64,000 nucleotides of DNA from Albula goreensis (taxonomy: Eukaryota; Chordata; Actinopteri; Albuliformes; Albulidae): positions 15,791,792-15,855,791 of the forward strand of contig CM040765.1 of the NCBI GenBank assembly GCA_022829145.1, in the 5' to 3' direction. Of this stretch, positions 1-12,805 are shown piece after piece. The position numbers and the translations under genes are program-made. Numbering within the stretch: position 1 is the stretch's first letter; each line of letters begins with the position of its first letter. The notes under the pieces are model-generated. The model saw only the letters and a program-made list of their open reading frames with translations. It made no database searches and had not been told where the DNA came from.

Positions 1-129
1 TAGGAAGAGCATGGCCTCTCTCCCTTTAGGAAGCCATTTCCTTCCACTGCTTCATGTTCCAGTCCAGACCACCACCCAAGGTGCAGCATCTCATATACTC
101 CTCAAGCCACCATTCTTTCCCTATCACAG

Positions 130-725
130 TGGATAGCAGTGTGCTTACCACTGAGCATGTCTACAATGGCATTTAGCAATGACAGTTTTATGTGTAAGAT
201 TGCATTGTGTTTAACAATGAGAACATTGTGCATTACAGCAGAGCAGGTAGCAATGAGAATGTCAATAATAGCAGAGCATTTCTCAATGAGATTATTTATG
301 ATGGCTATGTGCTTAGCAATAACAGTGTCCTGTGTATGACAGCAGTTTCTTTAGCAAATAAAGAAGTCCATAATATTGCCATGTTTTGAACTGTGAATGG
401 CCTTTGTATGGTAGTGGTGTGCAAAAAAACCAATGTGAAGGTCCAGAGTTTTAAACAATGAGTGTGCATGGTGTCTGAAGGTGGTATATTTAGCACTGAA
501 AGCAGGGTGTTTGATGCCTATGCGTTAGGCACTGAATGTGCTCCCGGAGCAGTACATTTCACAGTGGTAACACACTGTGTGTTGGCGGTGCATTTAGCAC
601 TCCACGTCAGATGGCAGAGTGTGTAGCATTGTGTGTAAACGCATTGCATGGCCTACCAGTGCATTTGGCAAGGAGAATGTGCCGGGTTCGATGGCACTTC
701 ATTTAGCGATGAGGATACAGCGCAG
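130..725. repeat. Decayed minisatellite, about 17 units of 30-40 bp
   Basis: The stretch can be cut into about seventeen related units of roughly 30-40 bases. Most begin with a variant of ATTTAGCAATGA (TTTAACAATGA, TTAGCAATAACA, ATTTAGCACTGA, ATTTGGCAAGGA, ATTTAGCGATGA) and continue into a TG-rich half resembling ATGTGCTGTGTATGGCAG. Spacing is irregular and units differ by many substitutions and small indels, so the array is old. The period is near a multiple of three in places, which gives a spurious open frame of repeated Met/Ala/Ser/Cys residues at 139-339. I read it as non-coding satellite-like DNA. The unit boundaries are my hand alignment and are approximate. Confidence 0.6.
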
Positions 726-3700
726 TGAAGGCTCCCTGCAGCTGGAAGGGATGGATTTATTAAAGAATAAAGGCAGGCTGAGGACAGAAGGTTAAAATAC
801 CACTACTCCCCATTTATCAGACCAAGGGGCTTGACACTTAACAACTGAGCAATGCGAGCGTATTTTGACAGCTGTTTGGCCAGATTTATTCACCGTATTT
901 CCTGAAAGTTGAAATGGAGTGCAAGTCATAAGAGATGTTACTGCGCAAACTTTTGCACAGTACCAAATTCTCTGCCTGTGTTTTACTGTTAGGCCTCGGG
1001 GCCTTCATATCTATGGCTGCCGCTCCCATCTGGTGAATGTTATTGGGATATATTATCAGGATTTTATTTTGCACAATGTAATTAAAGTGTACTAGGGGAA
1101 TAACAGCATATTAAATTACTAATATAATGTGAAACATGTTCCAACAATTTAACAGTCAGGCAAAAAAAAAAACCACATATTCCATTGCTCAACAATTTAT
1201 TTATTTTGTACGCCTGAAACACCAATCATTTTCTCAGTCTGTCTGGTCTAAATTAGTTTTGGAAACGGTTGCCTTTCCTGATTAAACTATTGTTTATTAA
1301 TTGTGACAAAAGAGAATGGCTTGTTGTTCACTTTTTCGATTTAGGTAGAAATGTGGCGAACCAATGCAATGTAAAATACACAGCTCATATTTGTCTGAGG
1401 CTGAAAGCCTGTCAGATGTCACAATGTGAATGAAAGAGATAAATTATAATCCCTTATTTACACTAAAATAACTACAGACAGGCACACACATAATACAGGC
1501 ACAGACACTAACTTGGGTTGTGTTAACAACCATTCACTCTTGGGTTTATGCACAGAAATCAGGCCACCAGCCAAAGTGAATCATTTCCTTTCGGTACGAG
1601 AACTCCTCCATATGTGAAATAAACTGAGCTCAGCTAAAAGCATTGTTGTAAACTGGGACAAGCTCTTGATCCACAAACAAAAGTACTCAACAGCAAAGAG
1701 TATGACCCAAGTCAAGCACCAGAGTCCCTCCCGACTCTTTCTATCAATATGGGGCTTTATTGCATGATTACATGTTATTGTATCTTCCTCGTGTTTACAT
1801 GGGGTTGGAAGAGACAGAAGTTACAGAAGTGAGAGCACCAATCATGGTCATTTCTGAGGGAAATCCCAAAAAGCGGCGGACTGAGTGTTCCATACGATAC
1901 AGCTGTGCTGTAGTCCCTGCCAGCTCATAACTTGGTGGATCACATACCTGTCATCCCAATGAATAAATTATGATTTATGTTTTAACACTACAAAGAGTAC
2001 ACCGAGACTATTTTGCAAGTCGCTGCACATAAGTTGTTGTACTAATGCCGATTTGCTCAAATTGGGAAACTTCTGCCTACTCTCTTTTTATTGTATCTTG
2101 ATACCCTGTCACGATCTTTATTGAAATTTATGCCCAAATATCCTAAGTGTAGACCTGGCTGGATGTAATTGGGGACACATGCTGGGTGCTGTAGTGTAAC
2201 CCAGGCTTTTCCATTTTAATAATTTTAATATCCTCTACTGAGACTTTACCAAAATGCTACATTCTTGTGGTGGACAAAAATCATATATACCCACATTAAT
2301 TACCATTATGACAGGTACACAACACTTTTTTTAGTAGAACAGCTCAGCTTGTTTTCACATGTGTTTTCAATAACATTTAAATTTCTGGACCTTTTGCCTT
2401 TAAAGGCTGTCAAACAAATCCATTGTGACTGTACTCAAATAATAAAAATGAGTTTTGCATTAATATTCCTAATTATAAGCATCAGGTTGATTTAATGTAA
2501 TTGATTTGACAGAATTCACTGCACTGGATATTCACAGTCTCAGTGGAATTTAACATTAGGAGCGGTTTACGGACCACCCACACATGGTATGTCTTTAACT
2601 CATTTAAAAATATTTAAGAGATTTAACAGATTTGACAATCGAACAAAGGAAGTGATTTAATCTGGGGATTAGCCCTAATTTTCCATATATGAAGTACTTC
2701 TATTATCGGTATGTACATTCTGTGAAGACCATGAAATTGGGTGCTCTTCCCTGCTAGCTCTGGTGAACACTTGATTGGAACCAAAGGAGAAAGCTCATAA
2801 CCAGTTGAGATAACGCCCAAAAAAATGCCTTTGTCTTCAACCCTCCCAAAACAATCAGTCTCGGTTAGACAAGTTCTAACTGTAAAAAGAATTAACACAT
2901 TCACCAGGTCTCAGTGGAAAGTCAGTGTTTGTCTCAAACTGAATTGTAGGTGAAGGATAAAGATGAAATCAAATAAAAGACCCTTGGTGCCATTTGCAGT
3001 TAATGAGGCTTATGCTGAAATCATTGGATTCCTCATATTAGCATACAATATATTGTTACCTTACATCATTAGTTGAGAACTAATTTGTAATTGTAGTATA
3101 TGCCCCTCACATTTACATCTCCAGTAAGGAATCATTATGGATCTGGTTTCTTTGGGTAACGTAATGTTTTAGGTCTCACATTTTATCATAAGGGAAAGAC
3201 AGAAACTAAAACTCCACAAACTACTGGCAGTTTGAACATGGAACTAGCTATTGCTTAGTTCCAAATGTAGCAGCTCTATGCAAGTCAAAAAAAGTACAAA
3301 TTAGCTACATTCCCTTTTTTGGAATCTGTAATTATTTTTGTTCATTACATTCATTCATTTTTTGTTAATTTATTAAATATAGTTCACAAAATGTATTTTA
3401 AAAATGTTTTTGTCTAAAGCAACAGACAAGGCTACTCTCTAAACAAATCAATATTGCAGTGGAACAGAGAGATCTCTATAAGGCAAACAGCCCCGCGATG
3501 AGCCTGACTCACGTCTCTCTTGGATGTGGCATTACTCTTTCCCACTTTGTGAATGTGCTTTACTTCTGACAAATCACTGTGTTGTGTGGGCAGGTCTCCA
3601 GCTGGAGGCAGTTCAAAACCAAAACATTCTCTGGTGGCGCTTTGGTAAATAAAGTTCTAAATTATGCACTGAAAGACAAAGAACTTGTTCATCCATAATG

Positions 3701-4120
3701 TAAAATAAAGGCCATTTTAGGCGAAACAAATGCATTCTCATCATCGCTGTGAATAATTACTTGACGACAAACTGTGTAAGGTAGGCCAACATTTCTCAGA
3801 CAGAAAGGAACTCCTCAGTTTTAAACAGACAGTTTTCAGACAAACACATTACAGTGGCTTTACAGCAGGGGTGCAATGAATATTGAAGACCTGCACAAAA
3901 TCAGACAGGAGAGTCTTCTGAAAGATGCACAAAAAATAAGGCTTAGATCATCCACTGAGGATACTTGTTTTCAGTTTGAGGAACAATATGGAAGTAACAC
4001 TCAGCTGGAGGTGAGGACACAGATGCTCAGTACTAAGTGTGTGAGATGATAAATTAAACTAAACCCAGCCTCTAAAATGTGATGGCTTCCAGTCTATTGT
4101 TCAATTGCACAACTGTGCTC
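726..4120. other. Intergenic or intronic stretch without recognisable gene
   Basis: AT-leaning unique-looking sequence with short A- and T-runs and scattered AATAAA hexamers. Open frames are short (under about 95 codons) and carry no domain I recognise. I see no transposon ends, RNA gene or tandem array here. A terminal exon or regulatory element could be missed by eye. Confidence 0.5.
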
Positions 4121-4129
4121 TCTGAATGG

Positions 4130-4300
4130 TTACACACAGTTAACAAAAATCATGCAAATTGTTATTTCTTTGCTATAATAAAGTGTGTGGTCAGGCACAG
4201 CCCCATGGCCAGCCTGCTGGAGTACAGTGTGAACCTATGAATGCAAATGACCTTTCAAATTTGTATCACCTTGCATATTTTTATTAGTGTTTTTTACACA
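4130..4300. promoter_or_regulatory. Candidate enhancer with two POU octamers
   Basis: Two perfect ATGCAAAT octamers, the POU/Oct-factor site, lie on the same strand at 4152-4159 and 4241-4248. The first overlaps ATTGTTA, a SOX-type core. The second runs directly into TGACCTTT, the reverse complement of a nuclear-receptor half-site (AAAGGTCA). AT-rich blocks surround both. This density of developmental transcription-factor sites in gene-free DNA resembles vertebrate conserved non-coding elements. Conservation itself cannot be seen from one genome, and individual 8-base sites occur by chance, so the call rests on clustering only. Confidence 0.3.
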
Positions 4301-4309
4301 ACACCTAAA

Positions 4310-5908
4310 CTGGTCAGTTTGAGACATGCTTTTGAGAAAGGAACGTTAGCTATGAAATGCCTCATGTCTGGGTTTATTTGCTCTTTACAGGCCTAATGTG
4401 AAAAAGAAAGTGAAGAGGACATTACCAGGTCATAGTCGTCTAGAGAAATCCATCACGTTAAGTAATGTTCTTTGAGGTTATGAGAGGATGAGTGTGATTC
4501 TCTCTGTGTGACTCAGAATGGAGCCTACAGCCAGGGCAGTAAAAGTCACCAGAGTGTTGGCTGAAAATTAATAAATGCTGACCTCACAGTGTACCACATA
4601 AATAAAGAAATAATGTATTCATTTGCTGATTTTCTGAAGTTGTTCCCTTACATGAAATTGTTGGAGACTACATACAGTATGAAGACACTAAGCAGTGTTC
4701 TGAAAAATAATGTGTTGACCTCTCCTGTTGTTCAATAGGTGTGTCAAAATATATATATTCTCATACCACCTTATTATACAATTAAAATCTAATAAAACTG
4801 AAGACTTGTGAAAGTAGAGTAAATGAAAAGTTCCAAAATTTTAATTAAATGCTAACAAAACAGATGTGTACAAAATGTGCTTGTAGGCACTTTTTGTAAG
4901 TCACTCTCTGATAAAAGTCTAAATTTAAATGGAAAAATTAAATGATAATTTAATCTTACCTCACATTTACCTAAAAATTCTAATCCTAATCCTGGATTAC
5001 CAGCCTCCTTGGTTGCTAGGGTAATTCTTACCTTGCCAAGAACATGATACAAGAGAATTTTACCACAATAATAAAAAATGTGAATTCTATTGAACAGAAA
5101 ACATGTATAAAGTCAACCATTCCACACTGGTTGCAAGACTCTGCTTACAAAAACATTGTAATATATTGAAAAGCATGCCATTTAAAGTCCATCCATGTTG
5201 CATTACCAGGAAATGGATTTCCAAAGGAAGACAAATGGCAACCTTCTGGCATCGAGACATAATCCAAAAGTCAGCATTAGCCTCATGCATCTTACATACA
5301 GTGAATGCTAATGCGTTTTCCTCCACTACTTGAATCTGTATTCAAATGATGACATTATAGCCAAAGTGAACTTGATGGATGCATGGTACATCTGCAGAGG
5401 CAGGTGAACTGGAGAAACTGTACAAGCATGGAAGAGCCAGAAGGGAGAAAGCCAGCTGTTCGAGTGCACATTATTTAATCCACACATGAAGGTAATGCAT
5501 TGTGCTGTCCAGCCTGGAAGCATGACATATATCAACAGACACAGCCTGTGGTCCAAGGCAGGGCCATTGCCCAAATATATCCACGTCCTCCATCTTCAGT
5601 ACCAAGCTGAGTAACACTGTGTTGGCTCATCTAGGGTGCAAACCAACAGCATCTATTACAGGAGCCAGGCAGAGTCGGGTCTTACAGAAGAGCTGCAGAC
5701 ATATTTCAGTCAATGGAAGACATGGCATAGCTCTCCAAAACAAGCGTAGTAGTTACATTCTGCTGTCTGTTTCACGTAGGTATACAATAAAAAGTGAACG
5801 CTCCACAAGAACACCAAACAAATAAAAACCAAAGAGCGATGCTGCAGTTTCAGGGAATTTTGAACATTTCCTTAACTGACCCACAGGCAGCTTTAGACTC
5901 CAATGGTG
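4310..5908. other. Stretch without recognisable gene
   Basis: Open frames on both strands at 5087-5333 and 5326-5574 overlap one another and have no recognisable domain. I see no splice-like bounded exon, RNA gene or mobile element. The sequence is AT-leaning and looks unique. Confidence 0.45.
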
Positions 5909-6062
5909 CACACACACACACACACACACATACACACACACACACACACGCACGCATGCACGCACACACACACGCACGCAAACACACACACACGTACACA
6001 TGCACACATGCACGCACACACACACACACACACATATGCACACACACATACACACACACACA
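5909..6062. repeat. Interrupted (CA)n microsatellite
   Basis: About 154 bases of CA dinucleotides, broken by CG-containing (ACGCACGCATGCACGCAC) and TA-containing interruptions. The mix of CG, TG and TA variants suggests an older array than the pure one at 18811. All six-frame open frames crossing it (His-Thr or Cys-Val repeats) are artefacts. Confidence 0.95.
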
Positions 6063-7404
6063 TTTGCAGTTGCAAGCTTGTGCGAATTCTTTGCAGAAAG
6101 CTAATTGTGCATCCCTGTCGTATAATGCTGAGCAATTAGCATTGATGTAGAGTCTTTCCTTATCCTCCAGGACATGAAAAGATACAGTGAGGAACACCTG
6201 TTTTCCTACAAATCGTCAAACAGCACATTGTAAGCCTGCAGGGGTGAGTAAAGTGTTCTAGAATGCCAGCTATTTAAAAACAGGGAATTTGACAGCTGTA
6301 TGCAGTGAATACCCATTAAAAGAGCAGTAAAGATTCTATCATTTGGAATTTGGCTTACATGTGCAAAAGTGGGAATACCTGCATAGTGTTTGTATGGTGG
6401 CAGGGCTTGAGTAGGTGGCAGGTGTGCTGGAGTGAGCAGGGGTACAAGGGGTGGAGGGATAGAAGAGCTACACCTGGATTTAGAAAAGAACAGACTCTAA
6501 ACAAAAGAGGTGCTGGGTCCCAAAAATGCTAGTATTTATACTTTGTCCTTAAAATGAAAAATAAAAAAGAAGTGCTGTACCTTTTTAGATCTTAAATATT
6601 TCCCACTCATACTATCACACTCCTGCTTAAATTCCTTGCTCAAAGAGAGGGACAAAGAGCTCTGCTGTTAGTAGCTGGACCAGAATCATGCCTTTTAGAT
6701 CCAACACCTCCTCAAAGCCATTTGTTTTGCTGATAAATGGTAGACAGCTTTTATAATAGGCACTGCTAAAGAATATAAAAAAACCACAAGGAACCTCAAA
6801 AGGGTCTCCAGTTTGCTGTTGAATGGATCTCATTCATTAACTTCAGAAAGGATTTGTAAACAGGGGCACACGTGGGAACTTGTGATTGTGTGGGACAGAA
6901 AGAGCAGGCACTGCTTCGGGCACTCCGACCGCCTCTGTGCCTGCACTGGAACCCGTCCTAAAGGACCCGGGCGATGCCAATCTGCAATTTCCACAGACAG
7001 TTAATCCCCAGCCTCATGTGCTTGCTAGCATGGGCAAGAGGTCAGCTTGTGGCCTTGTTAGTGTCACAAAGTGTAACTTTCCCGCTGAACTGAAGGCCAG
7101 CTTTTTAATCCCCTTACTTGGATGACGGATGATTAAATATACTGAACAAGACGACCGAATGTGGAATGTGTACTGAGATATTTGCTTACAGTGCTGAAAT
7201 TAGCTTTGGAAATAATGTTTTTTTTTTTTTTTCACTTTTTGGGTTAGCACATATGGAAAACGTCAGGCAAAAACAGGCCAAGATAAATCTAAACTCGCCA
7301 GGTCCTGCTTTCTTAGCCTGTTTTTATATTTATCTCTCTCCTTTAGCACTCAAAAATATTTCATGGTTATGACAAATATTTCTTAAATGATAGATATCTA
7401 GAAC
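6063..7404. other. Stretch without recognisable gene
   Basis: Unique-looking sequence with no supported gene. A T-run of about 15 lies at 7219-7233. Around 6405-6425 the words GGTGGCAG and GTAGGTGGCAGG recur, but without a full CTCF-like consensus. Short open frames (6627-6833, 6886-7125) show no domain. Confidence 0.45.
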
Positions 7405-7810
7405 ATTTTGTTTGGTTCAGTTAATTTCTTAAGCTTTTGTACCTCTTCTTGGAGGCTTTTGTTTCCCCTCATTTTAACTTTTATTTATATGGCTTTTATC
7501 TGCCTGTCTTATCTATCAATGCTTGCCTATGTATATGTGCTTACCTTTAGTCTCTTTTCATTTTGCTGCTTTGCTTGTGTGTGTGCTCCTTTGTGTACCA
7601 GCTTGCTGCCTTTCTTGCTATGTTTATTATTATTTAGTTCTTGTATGCAGGTATGCTTACCTCATATGCTTTTGTATGCTTTGCTCATTGTCTTGTCATA
7701 CTTTTTTGCGTGTACTATATGCTGTTTGCATGTTTATTGCATGAACTTTTGAACTGTTGTCTGCTGTTTGTTTTTCTGTGACCTGCACATTTCATGTTTT
7801 GTTGCATGTT
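7405..7810. repeat. T-rich, A-poor strand-skewed tract, possibly a decayed tandem repeat
   Basis: For about 400 bases the + strand is dominated by T, G and C, with recurring words such as TATGCTT, GCTTGC, TGCTTACC, TTTGTATGCTTTGC and TGCATGTTT. No fixed period is clear by eye. The skew creates a 114-codon + frame rich in Cys, Leu and Phe (7408-7752). It looks membrane-like by composition, but I regard it as a by-product of T-rich sequence because there are no charged loops or family motifs. Confidence 0.4.
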
Positions 7811-9422
7811 TTAATTAAAATTCATTATTGTTTATTGCTACTCGTAAACAGTAATGAAGGAACAGTCCTAATGATGTCCTAAAGATCACATGCAATGTTT
7901 CTTCACTGTCCAACTGAATCAACATGCATCACTGTAAATTCGGAAAAGGAAGGCAGAGAACGACAGTCACAATGTGTTTCTCTTCAACCTCTATTTGTGC
8001 CAAACGCTTCTGTGCTCTATGCAGTATATGTTAATGCCTGGCAATTAGCCATGAGAACCTGAAGCAATTTCCATATTCAGGTCAAAATGCAAAAACGGGA
8101 CGCCGTTTGAATGCATTTTTTTATTGCCCACTTTCAAGGGAATAACGTTTTAGAGAATTATCATTTCAAGGTGAAGTGAAGCATGGCTTAACTTGCGTAA
8201 TTAGAAGTATCTCTTCGGGGGTCTGTTTGGATTCATACTTTATCCTTGAAACACACTAATTCTGCCTGTAGTCTTAAACTCTAAAGTTGGGGTTACTGTA
8301 TCTTAAAGTTCTTGACTTTAAAGTCTTAAATTGTGAGTTCCCTGGCTAGTGATTTGATAGCAGTGTTCTTTCTCTCTATGCTCTTTATTTCTGCACTCTT
8401 TTCAGGCTCTCTTTTATTTTCAGGGCAAGATCTTAACATGGGCTGTCAACTGGGCATTCAATGCAACAGATGTGGGGTCTAGCCTATAACTCAGTCAGTC
8501 ACATGTTCTTTTTTAAGGCAGAAATTTTTCTGATTGTTTTCAAGTTTACATGACAGACAAAAACATTCTGAGGACCTATTAACAGTCAAACAGATTGCAG
8601 CTCTCACTTGAGTTAGTGACTCATCTGTACAGATAAAAAGTCGAGGGGAAGGGGGGTTGAACTGAACTGAAACATGCCGTGCAGACTGGAGGCGCAAAGA
8701 GCAAGGGGGCGAACAGGGAGGGGCAACTGGCCCTCAAATATGGATGCTCTCCAGGGGATTTTGTTCATCTGATGGGCTGAGCTTGATGTTTTATTCATCC
8801 TCCCAGATGGAGAGAGTTAACTCCAGTCCCTGCTGTGGCCTTAGAAATCCCGAACTCCCCCTGCTGGCCGACGACTGACCCCCCCTATTCCCACTCCACC
8901 CCACCTCAGACCGGACCACAGCGCCTGGCTCCCATTGTCCCATGATGAAAGCGCTCCCGATCTCCATGACATCATCGTGGATGAGGCACACGTGTGCTAA
9001 GCCCCTCCCCCCTCAACCCCAGTGGAGTGACCTGCTCTCCCATCTGTGGCTCCACATGCAGCCCGTCATGCTCCTCCACGCTACCCAACGCCGCATCATG
9101 CGGGTCAGCGCTCACATCACAACACCCCTACCCCATTTGGAGAAGAACTGCTTTTTTTTTTTACATATGTTTTTTTAAACATCCAGTGTATCATAATTGT
9201 CCCAATGTCCAAATTCAAATCATGTTTACTTGAATCGCAGGTGGGGTAACCCTCAATTGTTCAAATTCTTGAATGAAAAAAAAAAGAGGGCAAGGGGAAA
9301 TGAATGAAATTTAAAAATAAATCACCTGATCCCCACATTTTCTCCTGCACTGTGACTGTGCAGCTTACCAGGCATGTACATCGCTCATGATCTGTGATAA
9401 CAATTTTGCATTTATCATTTTA

Positions 9423-9445
9423 TATTTATTTATTTATTTATTTTT
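9423..9445. repeat. Short (TATT)n tetranucleotide repeat
   Basis: Five to six tandem TATT units. It is a simple repeat with no visible association to another feature. Confidence 0.8.
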
Positions 9446-10490
9446 GGCAGCCAGTGTATCAGTGTTTCTGGCAGCATATAACGCTGAAGAGATTCATTTG
9501 TTTTGAATGGGCATTTGTTCAGTAGGTCTCAGAAGTCTATATTATGCAATGCTTGCTGTAATAAAGGACCAGATTCGGCTGAGGCAGGAGCTGACCTCTT
9601 ATATGCATCTTAGAGTGAAACAGACTGCATTAAAAAGGACCCCTCAGTGGAAACATTTTGACTGGAAAAAGTGAAAAATGTGTTTGAAAATTTGATTGTG
9701 TCTATGGGATGTCTATTGTTCATATTTCCTTACAGAATGGATTCCAGATAAACCCTTCTGTTTTCAGTTTCTTTTTCAGTGGCGTGGTTCCTGGTATTGA
9801 AGCGTTCCGGTCCATTCCTTGAACAAACACCAGTTCCAGGTGTTCGTCCCCTGCAGCTTGGCCTTTCATTTTGTTGAGATTCTCACAACATGGATGATTA
9901 AATCTTGTATACAGACATGTCCCTCAAGGACAGGCTCAGTGAACGTCTACAGGGCTGGAGGGAGAGCAGTGGTTGCTTCTCAGGCAATATGGTAGAACAT
10001 TCTACCACCTTCTGGAAAAGCTCAGTAATTTTAATTACAGCATAGCTATGCGACATCATTATTGTGACAAAAATGTCATGACAAATGGGAAATCATTTCT
10101 GGAGGAAAACATTTTAGAAATGAGAAGTACCTCCCTTTCCTGAGTCCAAAAAGATACCTGCTCCTGAGAAACACAAGCTCATAAACATTTGGTTCGACAT
10201 GTGGCCTTGACCTTTGGTGAGAAGTTTTTGGAAGGACCCGTCCATGTGTTTGTCCCCTTCTAGACCTGCAAATCGCATGCAAAGAGGATAAGATTGATTG
10301 CTCGCAGTGGCTAATCCAGCCCAGACCCTTTTAGCCACATCTCTCTGTGCCCCTCTATGGCAGTCCCATATTATAAACAAGGAGCACTCTTAAGATTAGG
10401 AGCAAAAATCGATGTCATGTTGCGGCTGCCAACCTTTAAAGTGTCACTCTTGATGTGCTCTGCTGTCCCTCTTATTGACATGAAGAAGGA

Positions 10491-10507
10491 TCATGAATTA
10501 TTCATGA
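10491..10507. promoter_or_regulatory. Odd-length perfect palindrome in a candidate regulatory element
   Basis: TCATGAATTATTCATGA has 8-base perfect arms around a single central T, and contains an overlapping ATTA homeodomain core and TCATGA words. The surrounding 10470-10570 segment is AT-rich and gene-free. The symmetry would suit a dimeric DNA-binding protein. Palindromes of this size are uncommon but do occur by chance in 64 kb, so the role is inferred. Confidence 0.3.
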
Positions 10508-12805
10508 GCTTTGAAATAGAATTTTTATTCTCTTTTGTTTGTGGATTAGAGGCAAATCTATATATTACTTAAGCTGTTGTCTCAATCAATTTTGGTATGA
10601 TTTAGAGGAGCCTGTCAAAGTGGATGATTATATGACTCTTGTAGAAATTGGGGTGAGGATATATGTGGTTGCTTGTGCTCCTCCCACAGTTTTGAAGTGC
10701 AATACATCCTGCACAACTTCATGTTGTGAAAACTAAATATAAACTGCCTTCAACCAATCTTTACTACTTCTGAATACCATACACCATATTAAATGTTTAA
10801 TGTCAGCTACTTTCACAGACAGGAAATGGTTTTTCATATTCATAATGAGATATTGGTTAAATAGTTAAACCTAAATCTCCTCTGCTCCACAGGATTATTC
10901 ATTTTTTCATTGCTATTGATTCAACCCATCAGGTGGGGACTTCTACAGAGATATTGACTGCTAAGCTGTTGGAAACCATTTAAATTAAGAGGTACCACTA
11001 TGAGATGTGCGCACTAATAGATAAGGGGAGAACTTCTGGAAAGACGGCTTACACACTAAGTTTAATGCGTCTGCTCAACACAAAGCTGCAGTGCACCCCT
11101 TTGAAAGCTTAATCCCTCCACTTTTTAAAGTTACAGCACCAGATGTGCTGCCAAATTGTAACAAAACCATTATAAAAAAGGATTCTCTATTAACCCTGCT
11201 CAGACCAAAGACTATCCATTTGCACTATGAATCTGCATGTACTGGAGTGAACAAAAATCCACAAGTCCTATTTACTCCTTCTGTCAAACTGGAATCTCTG
11301 GGATTGAAAAGAATCCAGGCTAGTAATTCCTTCTTTCCATAGAGTGAACCCAGTATGCATTCTTTCAACGTTTTGTTTGTTCTTGGGAAAGCTTCTGATC
11401 TCTGATCTGTAGGTTTTATTTCCCTTATCAAGTCTTTTAGGGTAGCTTCTGAGCTGCTACTGGAGGTACCCATCACTACTCTGCTAATAATGAGTTCAGA
11501 CGTGTCTGAATTCCAGCTATCCCCAAACGGCTCAAAGTTCTTGCGTGAAATGCCCTTGGTTGGTATGTGAGATAATGTCCGGACGCAGCGACGGCAGCTG
11601 TTTTTTAAAAATTGTTTTATGAAGGTGGCCTAGAATGTGGAGCATGACGTGCAGAGTGAATGAGAGAGTGGGCATGGAATCTGCGTCTTCTTTGGTGAGT
11701 CATTTTCTTACTGGATCGACAATGAGGTGCTGATTGATGCCTTGTGTTTCTGCTGCGAGAGGAGGATTACATTAACAGACTTGCAAGGTCATTATGGTAA
11801 AATGCCAAGCGCAATAAAATGGTTAGACTCAGCTGGTGCTCCATAAGCAGTAGAAATGAGATTCATATGTGCACACATACTTATCACGATGGTCAGAACT
11901 CATCAACACTGCATTTAGACACATTTTACAGTCAATATTACAGCTATATCAGTGTTAAATTGCACAGATGAACTAAGAAATATAGCTGCAATACTAAAGC
12001 TTGCTCCGAGGCTGAGATGAATATGAGCTGCGAGTGTTGCAACTTTGCTGTCTTCTCTCTGAACCCAGACAGTAAGTCTTGGATTGTGTGCATGTTGGAT
12101 GGATAAGCACCTCATCGCCCATTCCAAAGCCCACGCTCGAGCTCCATCACTCTGACAAATCACTGCAGCCCACACTCAGTGGAACAATTCCAGCTTCCAT
12201 CGGACCAAGGAGAGGAGAGATAGCTCTGCATGTATCTTGTGCTGTATCTGACCTCTTCATGTACCCCCAGCACAATGGCAATGCACAGTGCTGCGGCGGC
12301 GGCCATTTTGTGGCCACAATGGTGGTCTGGGCTCAGCCCTGATGCTTATCACAGAGATTGGAGGGGTATTCCCCAGAGCCCTGGCCAAATTCCTGATCTG
12401 GCTCTCTCGGTGTAAACCATGTAAGTAACTGGTTGCATAAGATCTTATATTTCCCCCATGAATGAGAGTCAGGGGCACTCCAGGCAAGAGTGGCAGGCTG
12501 CAAAACACCAACGCTGGGTGAAGTAGCCTCCACAGTCATCCCACGTCCCTATATTCTTATGTGTGGGTCTTCTTCACAACAACTGTTCGGTCAGGAAAAC
12601 TAGTTTTTCGAGACGTGAAAGTGTCAGCTGATGGAAACTCAAGTCAAACCTGAGTTTCCCATCTAAACTAGATTTGCTTCATTGACATTTCAGAATTATA
12701 TGTCTGGATTTTGTTCCCAAAGAGTTGGGCTCACTGAAAATGAAGGTAAAATAAGGAAGGGCCCAGAGACCTTCTTGTAAGAATGGACTTCTTTGTAGGA
12801 ATGGT

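Larger units (their letters stand above)
7812..12805. other. Stretch without recognisable gene
   Basis: No supported gene. The segment at 8030-8230 (with AAACGG-GACG-CCGTTT near 8094) and the one at 10470-10570 have the AT-rich, word-dense look of conserved non-coding DNA. A (TTTA)n tract lies at 9423-9445. At 12290-12325 a GCGGCGGCCATTTTGTGG segment resembles a YY1 site with one mismatch. Open frames are short and overlap on both strands. Confidence 0.45.

Noticed and set aside
130-725. CRISPR-like array
   Set aside because: Units are diverged throughout with no constant repeat and variable spacer pattern, and the sequence is eukaryotic. The same applies to the arrays at 15838, 41463 and 53895.
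5753-6197. Several open frames of 78-118 codons on both strands
   Set aside because: They are His-Thr or Cys-Val translations of the CA microsatellite.
7408-7752. 114-codon Cys/Leu/Phe-rich frame resembling a membrane protein
   Set aside because: The composition follows from the T-rich strand skew; there are no charged loops, signal peptide pattern or family motif.
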